From positions 1 to 14,304 of the forward strand of contig JBBRQD010000133.1 in assembly GCA_038227045.1 (NCBI GenBank): a stretch of DNA of 14,304 nucleotides. The letters run 5' to 3'. Position numbers and translations under genes: made by a program. Under the pieces are notes generated by a model. The model worked only from the letters and a program-made list of their open reading frames with translations, ran no database searches and had not been told where the DNA came from. This DNA comes from JANXLS01 sp038227045 (GTDB taxonomy: Bacteria; Planctomycetota; SZUA-567; H5-PLA8). This document shows positions 1-6,569 of the stretch, one piece after another; the first letter of the stretch is position 1; each line of letters opens with the position of its first letter.

Positions 1-140
1 CATTCTCGCTTGCGGCGGGCGGCGTTGAACTTCGTTGGTCTCGCACGGCGTATCTTCCCAATACGCCTTTGCTCGACCGCCTCGTTCAACTTGCCCGGCG
101 CGGCGCGATAATGACGCTTTAGAAACGCGCGGGTCAATAG
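1..140. repeat. Left-truncated copy of a long palindromic element
   Basis: Bases 1-111 are identical to 14194-14304. The element is an imperfect palindrome centred near 57: a perfect 7-bp stem (47-53 with 61-67, loop 54-60), then an outer GTTGAAC/GTTCAAC pair and further GC-rich paired blocks. The right arm continues to about 140. Its last 29 bases are nearly the reverse complement of 14165-14193, outside the shared 111 bp, so the missing left arm of this copy can be read at the other end of the window. No coding sequence is convincing here. It lies directly downstream of pepA and could end its transcript. Repeat status is clear; the identity of the family is unknown to me. Confidence 0.85.
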
Positions 141-146
141 TTCCAC

Positions 147-1643
147 TTACTTCCAATTCTCAACCAGACTCACCAGCAGCCGCACACCGAAGCCCGTGGG
201 GCCCGCGCAGAATGGCGCTTTTTCGCGGTCGATGTCCGCGACGCCTGCAATGTCCACGTGCGCCCAGGGAATTTTGGCGTCGATGAAGTTGCTCAGGAAC
301 GCGGCGCCTTGAATCGGATGGGCATCCCGGGTCGGCGCGCTGTTCCAGATGTCGGCGTGCTTCGCCTTCATCATCTCCTTATAGTCCTCGTGCATCGGCA
401 TCCGCCAGACGCGTTCGCCGGAATCCTCAGCCGCATGTTCGATGCGTGCGCGCAACTTGCTGTCCGCGCACCAGAAGCCCGCGAAGGTCTTGCCCAGTCC
501 CACGACGACACCGCCGGTCAGCGTCGCGAGATCGATCACCGCGTCCGGCGCGTATTCTCGGCACCCGTAAATGAGACCGTCGGCCAGCACCAGCCGGCCT
601 TCGGCATCCGTGTTAGTGACTTCAACGCTCACGCCGTTCGGATACTTGATGATGTCGTCGACGCGCAGCGCGTTGTGCGAGATTGAATTTTCAGCGGTCG
701 GCAACAGGCCGATGACGCGGAAATCCGGCTTGAGCCGCGCGATGGCGTGCATCGCGCCGAGCACCGCCATGCCGCCGCATTTGTCGTATTTCATGCCGCG
801 CATGCCTTCGCGCGACTTGATCGATAGTCCGCCCGTGTCGTAACAGATTGTCTTGCCGATCAGCAGCAGCGTTCGCGCGGTTTTGTTTTCCGGGGCGTAA
901 ATCAGTTCGATCATGCAAGGCGGATGTTCCGACGCTTTGCCGACGCTTTCCAATCCGGCGAGTTGAAGCTTTTTCAGCGCCGCGTCCTTGATGATCTTGC
1001 AGCTCAGATTCGCCGACTCCTGCGCCAGTTTTTGCGCTTGGGCGGCAATGAATTCAGTCGTGGCGATGTTCGGCGGCGTCGCGGCGAGCTGGCGGGCATA
1101 GTTCGTCGATTCGGCCAACGACAAGCCCTGTGCGCAACCGGCCGCCAAGTGTTCCGAAGAATTGGCGCCAGCCAGCGTCACGCTCAACATTTTCGCGTGC
1201 GATTCGTCCTCGGAATGTTTTTTGAACGCGTTGAATTTGCAATTCCCCAGCCCCAGCCCTTCGCCGAACGCGCGGCCGAAGACAAGCGGATCCATGCCGG
1301 CCAATACTTCTTCCGGAATTGAGACGCGGGCATCGGGCGCGTCGAGTTTCTTCAAGCCCTTCAGCAATTTTCCGGCGGCGGAGCGCACGCGGTCCGCGCT
1401 GAATTCTTTGCGCTTGCCCAGACCCAGCAGCGCCAGCAATTCCCCGCCGGCGCATTGAAGAACCGTCCATTCGCCGTTGTCGCCTTTCACATCCGCGCGT
1501 TTGATCGCAGTGGAGATTATCCGCTCGTGACGCGCGTCGAGTTCCTGGTCGCAATGATGGAGCGTCTTGTCGTTGAAAATGATGCAGATGGAAACAGTCG
1601 GATGAGCGAATGGTTTTCCGGAGGCTGAAATCGTTTCGTACAC
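147..1643 (-). CDS. pepA: Leucyl aminopeptidase (cytosol aminopeptidase, M17 family)
   Basis: Two-metal cytosolic exopeptidase that removes N-terminal residues from peptides during protein turnover. The 498-residue product has the M17 catalytic set: K264, D269 and K276 in the GKTICYDTGGLSIK stretch, D287 in MKYDKCGG, and the signature NTDAEGRL at 344-351 with D346, E348 and R350. These sit six residues before the corresponding E. coli PepA residues (K270, D275, K282, D293, D352, E354, R356), and the length matches the family. The N-terminal third is the more divergent M17 regulatory/hexamer domain. I chose GTG at 1643 because AAAGGA lies about 8 bases upstream. An in-frame ATG at 1739 would add 32 residues that run through the 8-bp repeat and look non-native. 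It is a single gene, divergent from the cytochrome b operon. PepA-like proteins can also bind DNA in some bacteria; nothing here shows that. Confidence 0.95.
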   Translation of the reverse strand: MYETISASGKPFAHPTVSICIIFNDKTLHHCDQELDARHERIISTAIKRADVKGDNGEWTVLQCAGGELLALLGLGKRKEFSADRVRSAAGKLLKGLKKLDAPDARVSIPEEVLAGMDPLVFGRAFGEGLGLGNCKFNAFKKHSEDESHAKMLSVTLAGANSSEHLAAGCAQGLSLAESTNYARQLAATPPNIATTEFIAAQAQKLAQESANLSCKIIKDAALKKLQLAGLESVGKASEHPPCMIELIYAPENKTARTLLLIGKTICYDTGGLSIKSREGMRGMKYDKCGGMAVLGAMHAIARLKPDFRVIGLLPTAENSISHNALRVDDIIKYPNGVSVEVTNTDAEGRLVLADGLIYGCREYAPDAVIDLATLTGGVVVGLGKTFAGFWCADSKLRARIEHAAEDSGERVWRMPMHEDYKEMMKAKHADIWNSAPTRDAHPIQGAAFLSNFIDAKIPWAHVDIAGVADIDREKAPFCAGPTGFGVRLLVSLVENWK

Positions 1644-1664
1644 GCGAGATTTCCTTTGTGAATT

Positions 1665-1860
1665 TAAAATGGACTTTGGGCGAACAATGCCAACTTTGGA
1701 AGGGTGTTTTAACGCAAAGGCACAAAGACACAAAGGCACGAAGGAAAATTAGAGAGGAATGCTTTTGAATTATTGAAACGGGAATCATCGTTTCTCGTTA
1801 GGCTGAGGAGCATCTTCCTTATGTGCCTTCGTGTTAAAGCCCCATCCCAGAGTGTTCATT
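1665..1860. repeat. Inverted pair of 8-bp tandem repeats in the pepA-cytochrome b gap
   Basis: Four tandem 8-bp units of the form CACAAAGG occupy 1713-1744. Two units of the same kind lie on the opposite strand at 1818-1833 (CTTATGTG, CCTTCGTG). Both arrays are followed outward by a TTAAC/GTTAA block and a loosely similar flank (about 1684-1712 and 1834-1862), so the whole is an inverted duplication with an unrelated centre. The array lies outside the chosen pepA start and upstream of the cytochrome b promoter. The rest of the 436-bp gene-free gap shows no coding sequence. Confidence 0.7.
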
Positions 1861-1989
1861 CGAATGTTTGGCAGTCAAATTGCAATACTCCGTTTGAAAT
1901 GAAATTCCTGGCGGTAGCTGTGTCGAGAGGAAACACGCGTGTTTCGTGTTATAATTTGATGAACGTGCCTTGAATCGCGTTGAAACACC

Positions 1990-2017
1990 TTGACAGGGCA
2001 CGCATCGTCTATATTCT
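1990..2017 (+). promoter_or_regulatory. Sigma-70-type promoter for the cytochrome b operon
   Basis: A perfect -35 TTGACA at 1990-1995 is separated by 16 bp from a -10 TATTCT at 2012-2017. Transcription would start near 2024 and give a leader of about 56 nt before the cytochrome b ATG. No other candidate upstream of this gene is as good. Prediction by eye only. Confidence 0.6.
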
Positions 2018-2079
2018 GTTTTGATTCAACTTTTTAGCGCGGACTTTCATAAGTCGCTGGGACTGGACGGTAACCATTC

Positions 2080-2895
2080 ATGGGTTTTATCGGCGATAAA
2101 CTTCGCAAAACGCTCGACGATGGCGTTTACAAATCGATCATCTGGAAGTCGGTGTTTCGGCACGGCTTTCCGGATACCGACCGCAATCGCACGCTGGCGG
2201 TATTGTCCAACGTGTTTTTGCATCTGCATCCTGCCAAGCTAAAGGGGCACGCGGTGCGCATGCGCTATACGTGGTGCATGGGCGGGTTGTCCTTTTTCGT
2301 GTTTTTGATCCTGACCATCTCCGGCGTGTTTTTGATGTTTTATTACCGGCCGACAGCGGAATATGCCTTCACCGATGTCGTCAGTTTGCGCGAGGACGTG
2401 CCGCTGGGCATGTTTATGCGCAATTTGCATCGCTGGACGGCTCATGCGATGGTCATCATCGTCTGGCTCCACATGTTGCGCGTGTTTATGACCGGTTCGT
2501 ACAAAGCGCCGCGCGAATTCAATTGGGGCGTCGGCGTTATTTTGCTGACCTTGACATTGCTGCTCTCCTTTACGGGTTATCTGCTGCCGTGGGATCAGTT
2601 GGCCATCTGGGCCATTACCGTCGGCACGAACATGGCGCGCGCGCATCCGGTCATTGGACACGAAGGACCGGGCGCATCGTTCCTGAATCCCGCGATGTTG
2701 GGATACGACGACATCCCAATCATTCATCCCAAAGACGACGTGCGTTTTGCATTGCTGGGCGGTTCGATCGTCGGCCCGCCCGCGCTGCTGCGATTTTACG
2801 TGTTGCATTGCGTGTTTCTGCCGGTCGTGGCGGGATTCCTGATGGCGGTCCATTTCTGGCGCATTCGCAAAGACGGTTTCAGCGCGCCGATGTGA
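2080..2895 (+). CDS. Cytochrome b, N-terminal haem-binding subunit (b6-type)
   Basis: Membrane subunit of a cytochrome bc/b6f-type quinol oxidoreductase that carries the two b haems and moves electrons across the membrane. The 271-residue protein has the haem-ligand histidines H117 (NLHRWTAH), H131, H243 and H258 (HFWRIRKDG). The second pair is 15 residues apart, as in b6 and unlike mitochondrial cytochrome b. C66 in YTWCMGGL aligns with the Cys that attaches haem c_n in b6, and MFYYRPT and GYLLPWDQ are close to b6 sequences. The protein stops after the fourth helix; the remaining half is the next gene, as in petB/petD. The ATG at 2080 is followed by an amphipathic N-terminus typical of the family. 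A 100-160 bp repeat-filled gap separates it from the partner gene. No Rieske gene is seen upstream. Symbol left empty because bc and b6f naming differs between lineages. Confidence 0.93.
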   Translation: MGFIGDKLRKTLDDGVYKSIIWKSVFRHGFPDTDRNRTLAVLSNVFLHLHPAKLKGHAVRMRYTWCMGGLSFFVFLILTISGVFLMFYYRPTAEYAFTDVVSLREDVPLGMFMRNLHRWTAHAMVIIVWLHMLRVFMTGSYKAPREFNWGVGVILLTLTLLLSFTGYLLPWDQLAIWAITVGTNMARAHPVIGHEGPGASFLNPAMLGYDDIPIIHPKDDVRFALLGGSIVGPPALLRFYVLHCVFLPVVAGFLMAVHFWRIRKDGFSAPM

Positions 2896-2903
2896 TTAAG
2901 TAG

Positions 2904-2991
2904 AGGGTTTAGGGTTTAGGAGTTAGGGGCTAGGGAAAAAGAATTGCTTTGCCCTTCCCTAAGCTCTAACCCCTAGTTCCTAGTCCCCAGC
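2904..2991. repeat. Inverted arrays of a telomere-like 7-bp repeat inside the cytochrome b operon
   Basis: Five 7-bp units begin at 2904 on the plus strand (AGGGTTT, AGGGTTT, AGGAGTT, AGGGGCT, AGGGAAA; to 2938). Five units of the complementary kind occupy 2957-2991 (CCCTAAG, CTCTAAC, CCCTAGT, TCCTAGT, CCCCAGC). The two arrays can pair as a gapped hairpin in the transcript. The plus-strand array also has four G-runs (2905-2907, 2912-2914, 2926-2929, 2933-2935), so a G-quadruplex is possible. It fills the gap between the two cytochrome b genes. Confidence 0.75.
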
Positions 2992-3046
2992 CCGTGGCAC
3001 AGTGAATGTTGTTTGCGACATCAAATTTAGACTTGGGAACGCTCTT

Positions 3047-4177
3047 ATGTCTGCTGAATTAGGTCCGGGACTGCTCAATCCCCTTTTCCACGCGGTCAAT
3101 TGGTTGTGCCAGCCGGTGGTTTTTTACACCGTTTCAATGGGCGCGTTTTTTGGGGCGTTGAAATTCCGTAAATTTCTGGTGAAACCGGCGGTCGCCGGAT
3201 CCATGGCAGGGCTGGGCATTCTGTTTCTGCTGTTGAGCCTCTTGAATCCTCAATTCCAAAAAGAAGCGACCAAGGCCGACAACGCTCCGATCTGGATCAT
3301 GCTGGGTATTACCTGCCTGGTCATGTGGGCGGCATTCTATCAGGCGGTCACCAACGACGAGCGTTTCAGGCAGGGTTTGAAATCGGTCGAGCACGAAGCG
3401 GCTGAAGAAAAACTGCATGTCTGGCCGTACCTCGTTTACCTCGAAGGCGTGATGGCGGCGTTTGTGCTGGCGTTGCTGTTTATCTGGTCGCTGGGCCTCG
3501 ATGCGCCGCTCGAAATGTTCGCCAATCCGGCAAAGAGTCCCAATCCGGCGAAAGCGCCGTGGTACTTTTTGGGATTGCAGGAATTGTTGGTGTACTACGA
3601 TCCCTGGATCGCGGGCGTTGTCTTGCCGTTGATGATCATCATGGGCATGATTGCGTTGCCGTATTGCGATCCCAATCCGAAAGGCGTCGGCTATTTCACG
3701 TTTGAGCAGCGCAAATTCGCGATCACGACGTACCTGTTCGGCTACGTGATGATGTGGCTGGTGCTGATTTTTGTCGGGACGTTCCTGCGAGGGCAAAATT
3801 GGAATTTCTTCGGATTGTACGAGACGTGGGATCCTCACAAGGTCATCGCCGCGAACAACATCAATGTCTCGGATATCTTCTGGTTGAAACTGAGGGGGAT
3901 CGATCCCAAATCGCTAAAATGGTACGAGCGGGAAATTCCAGGGATCATCATCCTGTTGCTGTATTTCACGGCGCTGCCTCTGGCGATCAAGATGCTGTTC
4001 AAGGATTTCTACCAGACTTTCGTCACCACATACGGCAAGATTCCGGGCACGATCCGCTACATGCTCGTGATCATTTTCTTGATCGTCATGGTCGCGGTGC
4101 CGATCAAAATGTACCTGCGCTGGGGGTTCAACTTGAAGTACATCGTATTCATTCCGGAGTACTTCTTCAACGTCTGA
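3047..4177 (+). CDS. Cytochrome b C-terminal (subunit IV-like) protein, extended form
   Basis: Partner of the preceding cytochrome b; it completes the quinol-oxidation site of the bc/b6f-type complex. The 376-residue protein has about eight membrane segments by eye (near 15-38, 48-66, 82-101, 128-150, 189-206, 225-247, 299-318, 338-357). Subunit-IV-like sequence lies in the middle: KAPWYFLGLQELLVYYDPW at 169-187, where PEWY stands in classical Qo sites, then CDPNPKG. Three helices before and two after exceed the three helices of plant subunit IV. ATG 3047 is preferred: it is preceded by TTGGGAA and starts an MSAELGPGLL N-terminus. A GTG at 3002 in the same frame would add 15 residues and abuts the repeat. 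The family is the long form seen in several anaerobic and deep-branching phyla. No haem c motif (CXXCH) is present, so the electron acceptor is encoded elsewhere. Confidence 0.9.
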   Translation: MSAELGPGLLNPLFHAVNWLCQPVVFYTVSMGAFFGALKFRKFLVKPAVAGSMAGLGILFLLLSLLNPQFQKEATKADNAPIWIMLGITCLVMWAAFYQAVTNDERFRQGLKSVEHEAAEEKLHVWPYLVYLEGVMAAFVLALLFIWSLGLDAPLEMFANPAKSPNPAKAPWYFLGLQELLVYYDPWIAGVVLPLMIIMGMIALPYCDPNPKGVGYFTFEQRKFAITTYLFGYVMMWLVLIFVGTFLRGQNWNFFGLYETWDPHKVIAANNINVSDIFWLKLRGIDPKSLKWYEREIPGIIILLLYFTALPLAIKMLFKDFYQTFVTTYGKIPGTIRYMLVIIFLIVMVAVPIKMYLRWGFNLKYIVFIPEYFFNV

Positions 4178-4198
4178 CGCATGCAGTCCGAACGAACT

Positions 4199-4313
4199 AA
4201 ACGGCCATTTGTCGCGTGTTATTTGTCATTTGCCATTTGTCATTGCAGCGGCTTTCGGGTCTCTGAAAATGACAACTTGCAAAGGGCAAATGCCCAATGA
4301 CAAATGGCCGTTT
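4199..4313. repeat. Near-palindrome of 7-bp ATTTGTC units before the HEAT-like gene
   Basis: A perfect 15-bp inverted repeat (4199-4213 with 4299-4313) encloses 7-bp units ATTTGTC, ATTTGCC, ATTTGTC at 4221-4241. Matching opposite-strand units GGCAAAT, GCCCAAT, GACAAAT lie at 4285-4305. Overall the two arms are about 50 bp each and mostly complementary. It lies 21 bp after the subunit-IV-like gene and 35 bp before the HEAT-like gene, so it would form a large hairpin in the operon mRNA. Confidence 0.8.
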
Positions 4314-4348
4314 GCGTTTACGATATCCCATTGAAAGAGAGTGCGACT

Positions 4349-5305
4349 ATGGCCTATGTTCCTCCCCCTCCCGGTTCGACAGTCGCCGGGGAACCCACTC
4401 CGCAAGGCGTCCAAAAGCAGGACGTGCACATCACCGATCTTCCGCCCGAAGTCCGCAAAAGCTTTCTGTTGTCGATGGTTTTCTTTCCATCGATGGTCGG
4501 CGCGGCGATCTGCGTCGCTCTGTTTCTCGGATGGGTGACGCTCTTCAAGCAGAAGGAGCCCGCACAATACGCGCTGGAATTGGAAAGCCCGGACATACGC
4601 CGCCGCTGGACGGCCGCGCGCGAAATGTCCGAACACATCACGCCGTACGGCGAGAAAGACAACGCGCGAATCTATTCGCCGGAGACGCTGTCGGCGCTGA
4701 TCAAGATCATGGAAAATCCGGATCTCGACAAGGAAGCGAGTGAATGGACGCCGAGCAGTTCAATCAAGCAGGATCAGGAAAAGACGTCGATTCGCTGGTG
4801 GGCCGCGAACACCGCCGGGCACGTCGGGGCGAAAATGAAAGATCCCGCGGACAAAGAGCGGGCTTATCAGGCGCTGATGAAGGCGCTCGACGAAAAAAAC
4901 AACATAGCCATCTATGCCGCTAAAGGCCTTTCGTTGATGCGCGATGCGCGCGCGGCCGAAGCGCTTGCCCGGCATTTGGAATCCGACTCGAATTCGGGCG
5001 TCCGCTGGGCCTCCGCCGCCGCGCTCGCCTCCATTGGCGAATACCAAATGCAGTCGAAGGACACGTTTCCGGCGGCGGAACTCATTCGCGGTTATCTCCT
5101 GGAGGCATTTCAGCGCGAAAACGCAAGACCTAAAAGAGACGATGTTCTGCTGAACAATCTGGCCGTCGACCTGGCGCACATGCACGAATCCGCGGGATTG
5201 GCGCGTCTGCACGAAATGGAAACCGACGAAGATCCCGTCGTTCGAGAAATTGCCGGAGACGCACAGAAGATTCTCAAGACTCCGCTTACGAAAGAATCGA
5301 AGTAG
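4349..5305 (+). CDS. Membrane-anchored HEAT-like repeat protein
   Basis: 318 residues with no enzyme motif. A Pro-rich cytoplasmic-looking N-terminus (1-36) leads into one strong membrane helix (about 38-66). From about 75 the rest is helical: repeated pairs such as SPDIRRRWTAAREM, AIYAAKGLSLM and SGVRWASAAALASIG resemble HEAT/PBS-lyase-type repeats, with conserved Arg/Trp-Ala patterns. HEAT-like solenoids usually bind protein partners, so this is a plausible accessory or assembly subunit of the cytochrome b complex. That role is inferred from its position as third gene in the same direction behind both cytochrome b genes. ATG 4349 is chosen, with an AAAGAGAG purine run upstream. An upstream in-frame ATG at 4304 lies inside the palindromic repeat and is unlikely. 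It ends just before a 27-bp inverted repeat. Confidence 0.75.
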   Translation: MAYVPPPPGSTVAGEPTPQGVQKQDVHITDLPPEVRKSFLLSMVFFPSMVGAAICVALFLGWVTLFKQKEPAQYALELESPDIRRRWTAAREMSEHITPYGEKDNARIYSPETLSALIKIMENPDLDKEASEWTPSSSIKQDQEKTSIRWWAANTAGHVGAKMKDPADKERAYQALMKALDEKNNIAIYAAKGLSLMRDARAAEALARHLESDSNSGVRWASAAALASIGEYQMQSKDTFPAAELIRGYLLEAFQRENARPKRDDVLLNNLAVDLAHMHESAGLARLHEMETDEDPVVREIAGDAQKILKTPLTKESK

Positions 5306-5308
5306 TTC

Positions 5309-5389
5309 AAAGAGCCGCGCACGTAAGTAAGCGGCTTTGTCTTGCGCGGCGAAGCAGCCTTGGCCGCTTACTTACGTGCGCGGCTCTTT
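5309..5389. terminator. 27-bp perfect inverted repeat between convergent genes
   Basis: Arms 5309-5335 and 5363-5389 are exact inverse complements of 27 bp, separated by 27 bp. The element fills the gap between the HEAT-like gene (ends 5305) and the hydrolase (stop at 5396, opposite strand). That position suits a bidirectional terminator, but only short T-runs follow either arm. The long arms with a sizeable loop also fit a dispersed REP-like palindrome. Confidence 0.65.
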
Positions 5390-5395
5390 ATCACA

Positions 5396-6448
5396 TTAAA
5401 ATCCGAGATGCTTCGCAAAGAATTCGACGGCTTCGTTCAAGGCGTCCTCGTTTACTTTGTGAGGGGTATGCGGTTCGACGATCTGCTTGAACTTGTCTTC
5501 CGCGCCGGCCTTTGCATACGCGGCTTTGGCCTTTTCAGCGCAGATATTCACCCCCGTTAACGGAGTGTTTGCGTCGCTGTCGCCGTTGATCATCAACAGC
5601 GGCCTTGGCGCGATGAGCGGGAGCATCACGGGACCGTCGAATTGCCCGTATATCCCGGGAACGACTTTGTCGAAGAATGTCCTGGCGAACGCGGTGTCAG
5701 GCTTTTCGATGCCGGCCGATTTCACAGCTCCTTCGAACGCGCTTTTGACTGTGTTGACGCGCGCGTGCCAACTGTCGTTCTCCAGTCCCCAGTTGAAACT
5801 CTGCACGCCGATGCACGGCACTGCAACGCTGATGCGCGGGTCGGCTGCCGCGGCGAAGTACGTTTCAATTCCGCCTTTTGAAAATCCGATCAAGCCGATA
5901 CGCCCACCGTCAAGATCCTCGCGCGCGCTTAAAACGTCGATGAGCCGCATGATGTCGTATACCGTGTCCCAATAAAGCGGAAAGCCCTTCGATTCGCTTT
6001 TGAATTTGTTCAAGATCGCCTGGTTATAATGATCCGTTCCGGGCAAATCCTTCACGCGTTCGCCATGAAAACGGCCGTCGATCGCCACCGCGGCGCAGCC
6101 CTTCAATGCCAGCTTTTTCAACAGCCCCAGGTTGCTTTCTTTTTTTCCGCCGGTGCCATGCATGGCGATGACAATGGGCAATCGAGCGTTCGCGTTGGCC
6201 GGATAAACGACGATGCCCGGAACGCGCTCATCAGCCTCCGAATTGAACCAGAAATGGCTGGTCTTCAACCCGTCGGCTTCAACCGGATCGCTCACTTCGA
6301 CTTTCGGATCGACGCGCGGCTTGTCGATGAGTTTCAGGAACGCCTCTCGAGCAGGTGGCGACTCCAGGCCCAATGCAGCGCGTCGAAAATGAACGAAACA
6401 GATCGTCGCGAGAATCAAGAAAACGCGAGCGTGCCGGGCAATATTCAT
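5396..6448 (-). CDS. Exported alpha/beta hydrolase (dienelactone hydrolase/acetylxylan esterase-like)
   Basis: A 350-residue serine hydrolase. The first 27 residues (MNIARHARVF, then a hydrophobic stretch, then AALG) look like a signal peptide, so it probably acts outside the cytoplasm. The fold is indicated by an oxyanion HGTGG at 97-101, the nucleophile elbow GFSKGG with S190, an acid in NGDSDANTP (D290 or D292), and a histidine near the C-terminus (H327 or H330). This pattern is nearest to prolyl-oligopeptidase/dienelactone-hydrolase-like esterases; the substrate cannot be read from sequence. ATG 6448 is preceded by GTGAGGAA at good spacing. A promoter lies just upstream at 6490-6518 on this strand, so it may be transcribed apart from the kinase gene 121 bp upstream, although the two are in tandem. 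Confidence 0.85.
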   Translation of the reverse strand: MNIARHARVFLILATICFVHFRRAALGLESPPAREAFLKLIDKPRVDPKVEVSDPVEADGLKTSHFWFNSEADERVPGIVVYPANANARLPIVIAMHGTGGKKESNLGLLKKLALKGCAAVAIDGRFHGERVKDLPGTDHYNQAILNKFKSESKGFPLYWDTVYDIMRLIDVLSAREDLDGGRIGLIGFSKGGIETYFAAAADPRISVAVPCIGVQSFNWGLENDSWHARVNTVKSAFEGAVKSAGIEKPDTAFARTFFDKVVPGIYGQFDGPVMLPLIAPRPLLMINGDSDANTPLTGVNICAEKAKAAYAKAGAEDKFKQIVEPHTPHKVNEDALNEAVEFFAKHLGF

Positions 6449-6489
6449 GGGAATTCCTCACTCGTCTGGAAGCAACAACTCACTGTAGG

Positions 6490-6518
6490 TTTATATGCGC
6501 GCCGCGCGCTTTCGACAA
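6490..6518 (-). promoter_or_regulatory. Promoter for the hydrolase gene
   Basis: Read on the minus strand: -35 TTGTCG (6518-6513), 17 bp, -10 TATAAA (6495-6490). The spacer is a GC-only palindromic block (GCGCGCGGCGCGC). The leader to the ATG at 6448 would be about 35 nt. By eye only. Confidence 0.5.
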
Positions 6519-6569
6519 TCACTTCACGCGAAATTAAAAATACAGATGTATCTCGGGTTGGCGAGCGTT

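Noticed and set aside
2904..2938. Possible true telomere or contaminating eukaryotic sequence
   Set aside because: The TTTAGGG-like units are few and degenerate, face an inverted copy, and lie between two bacterial operon genes.
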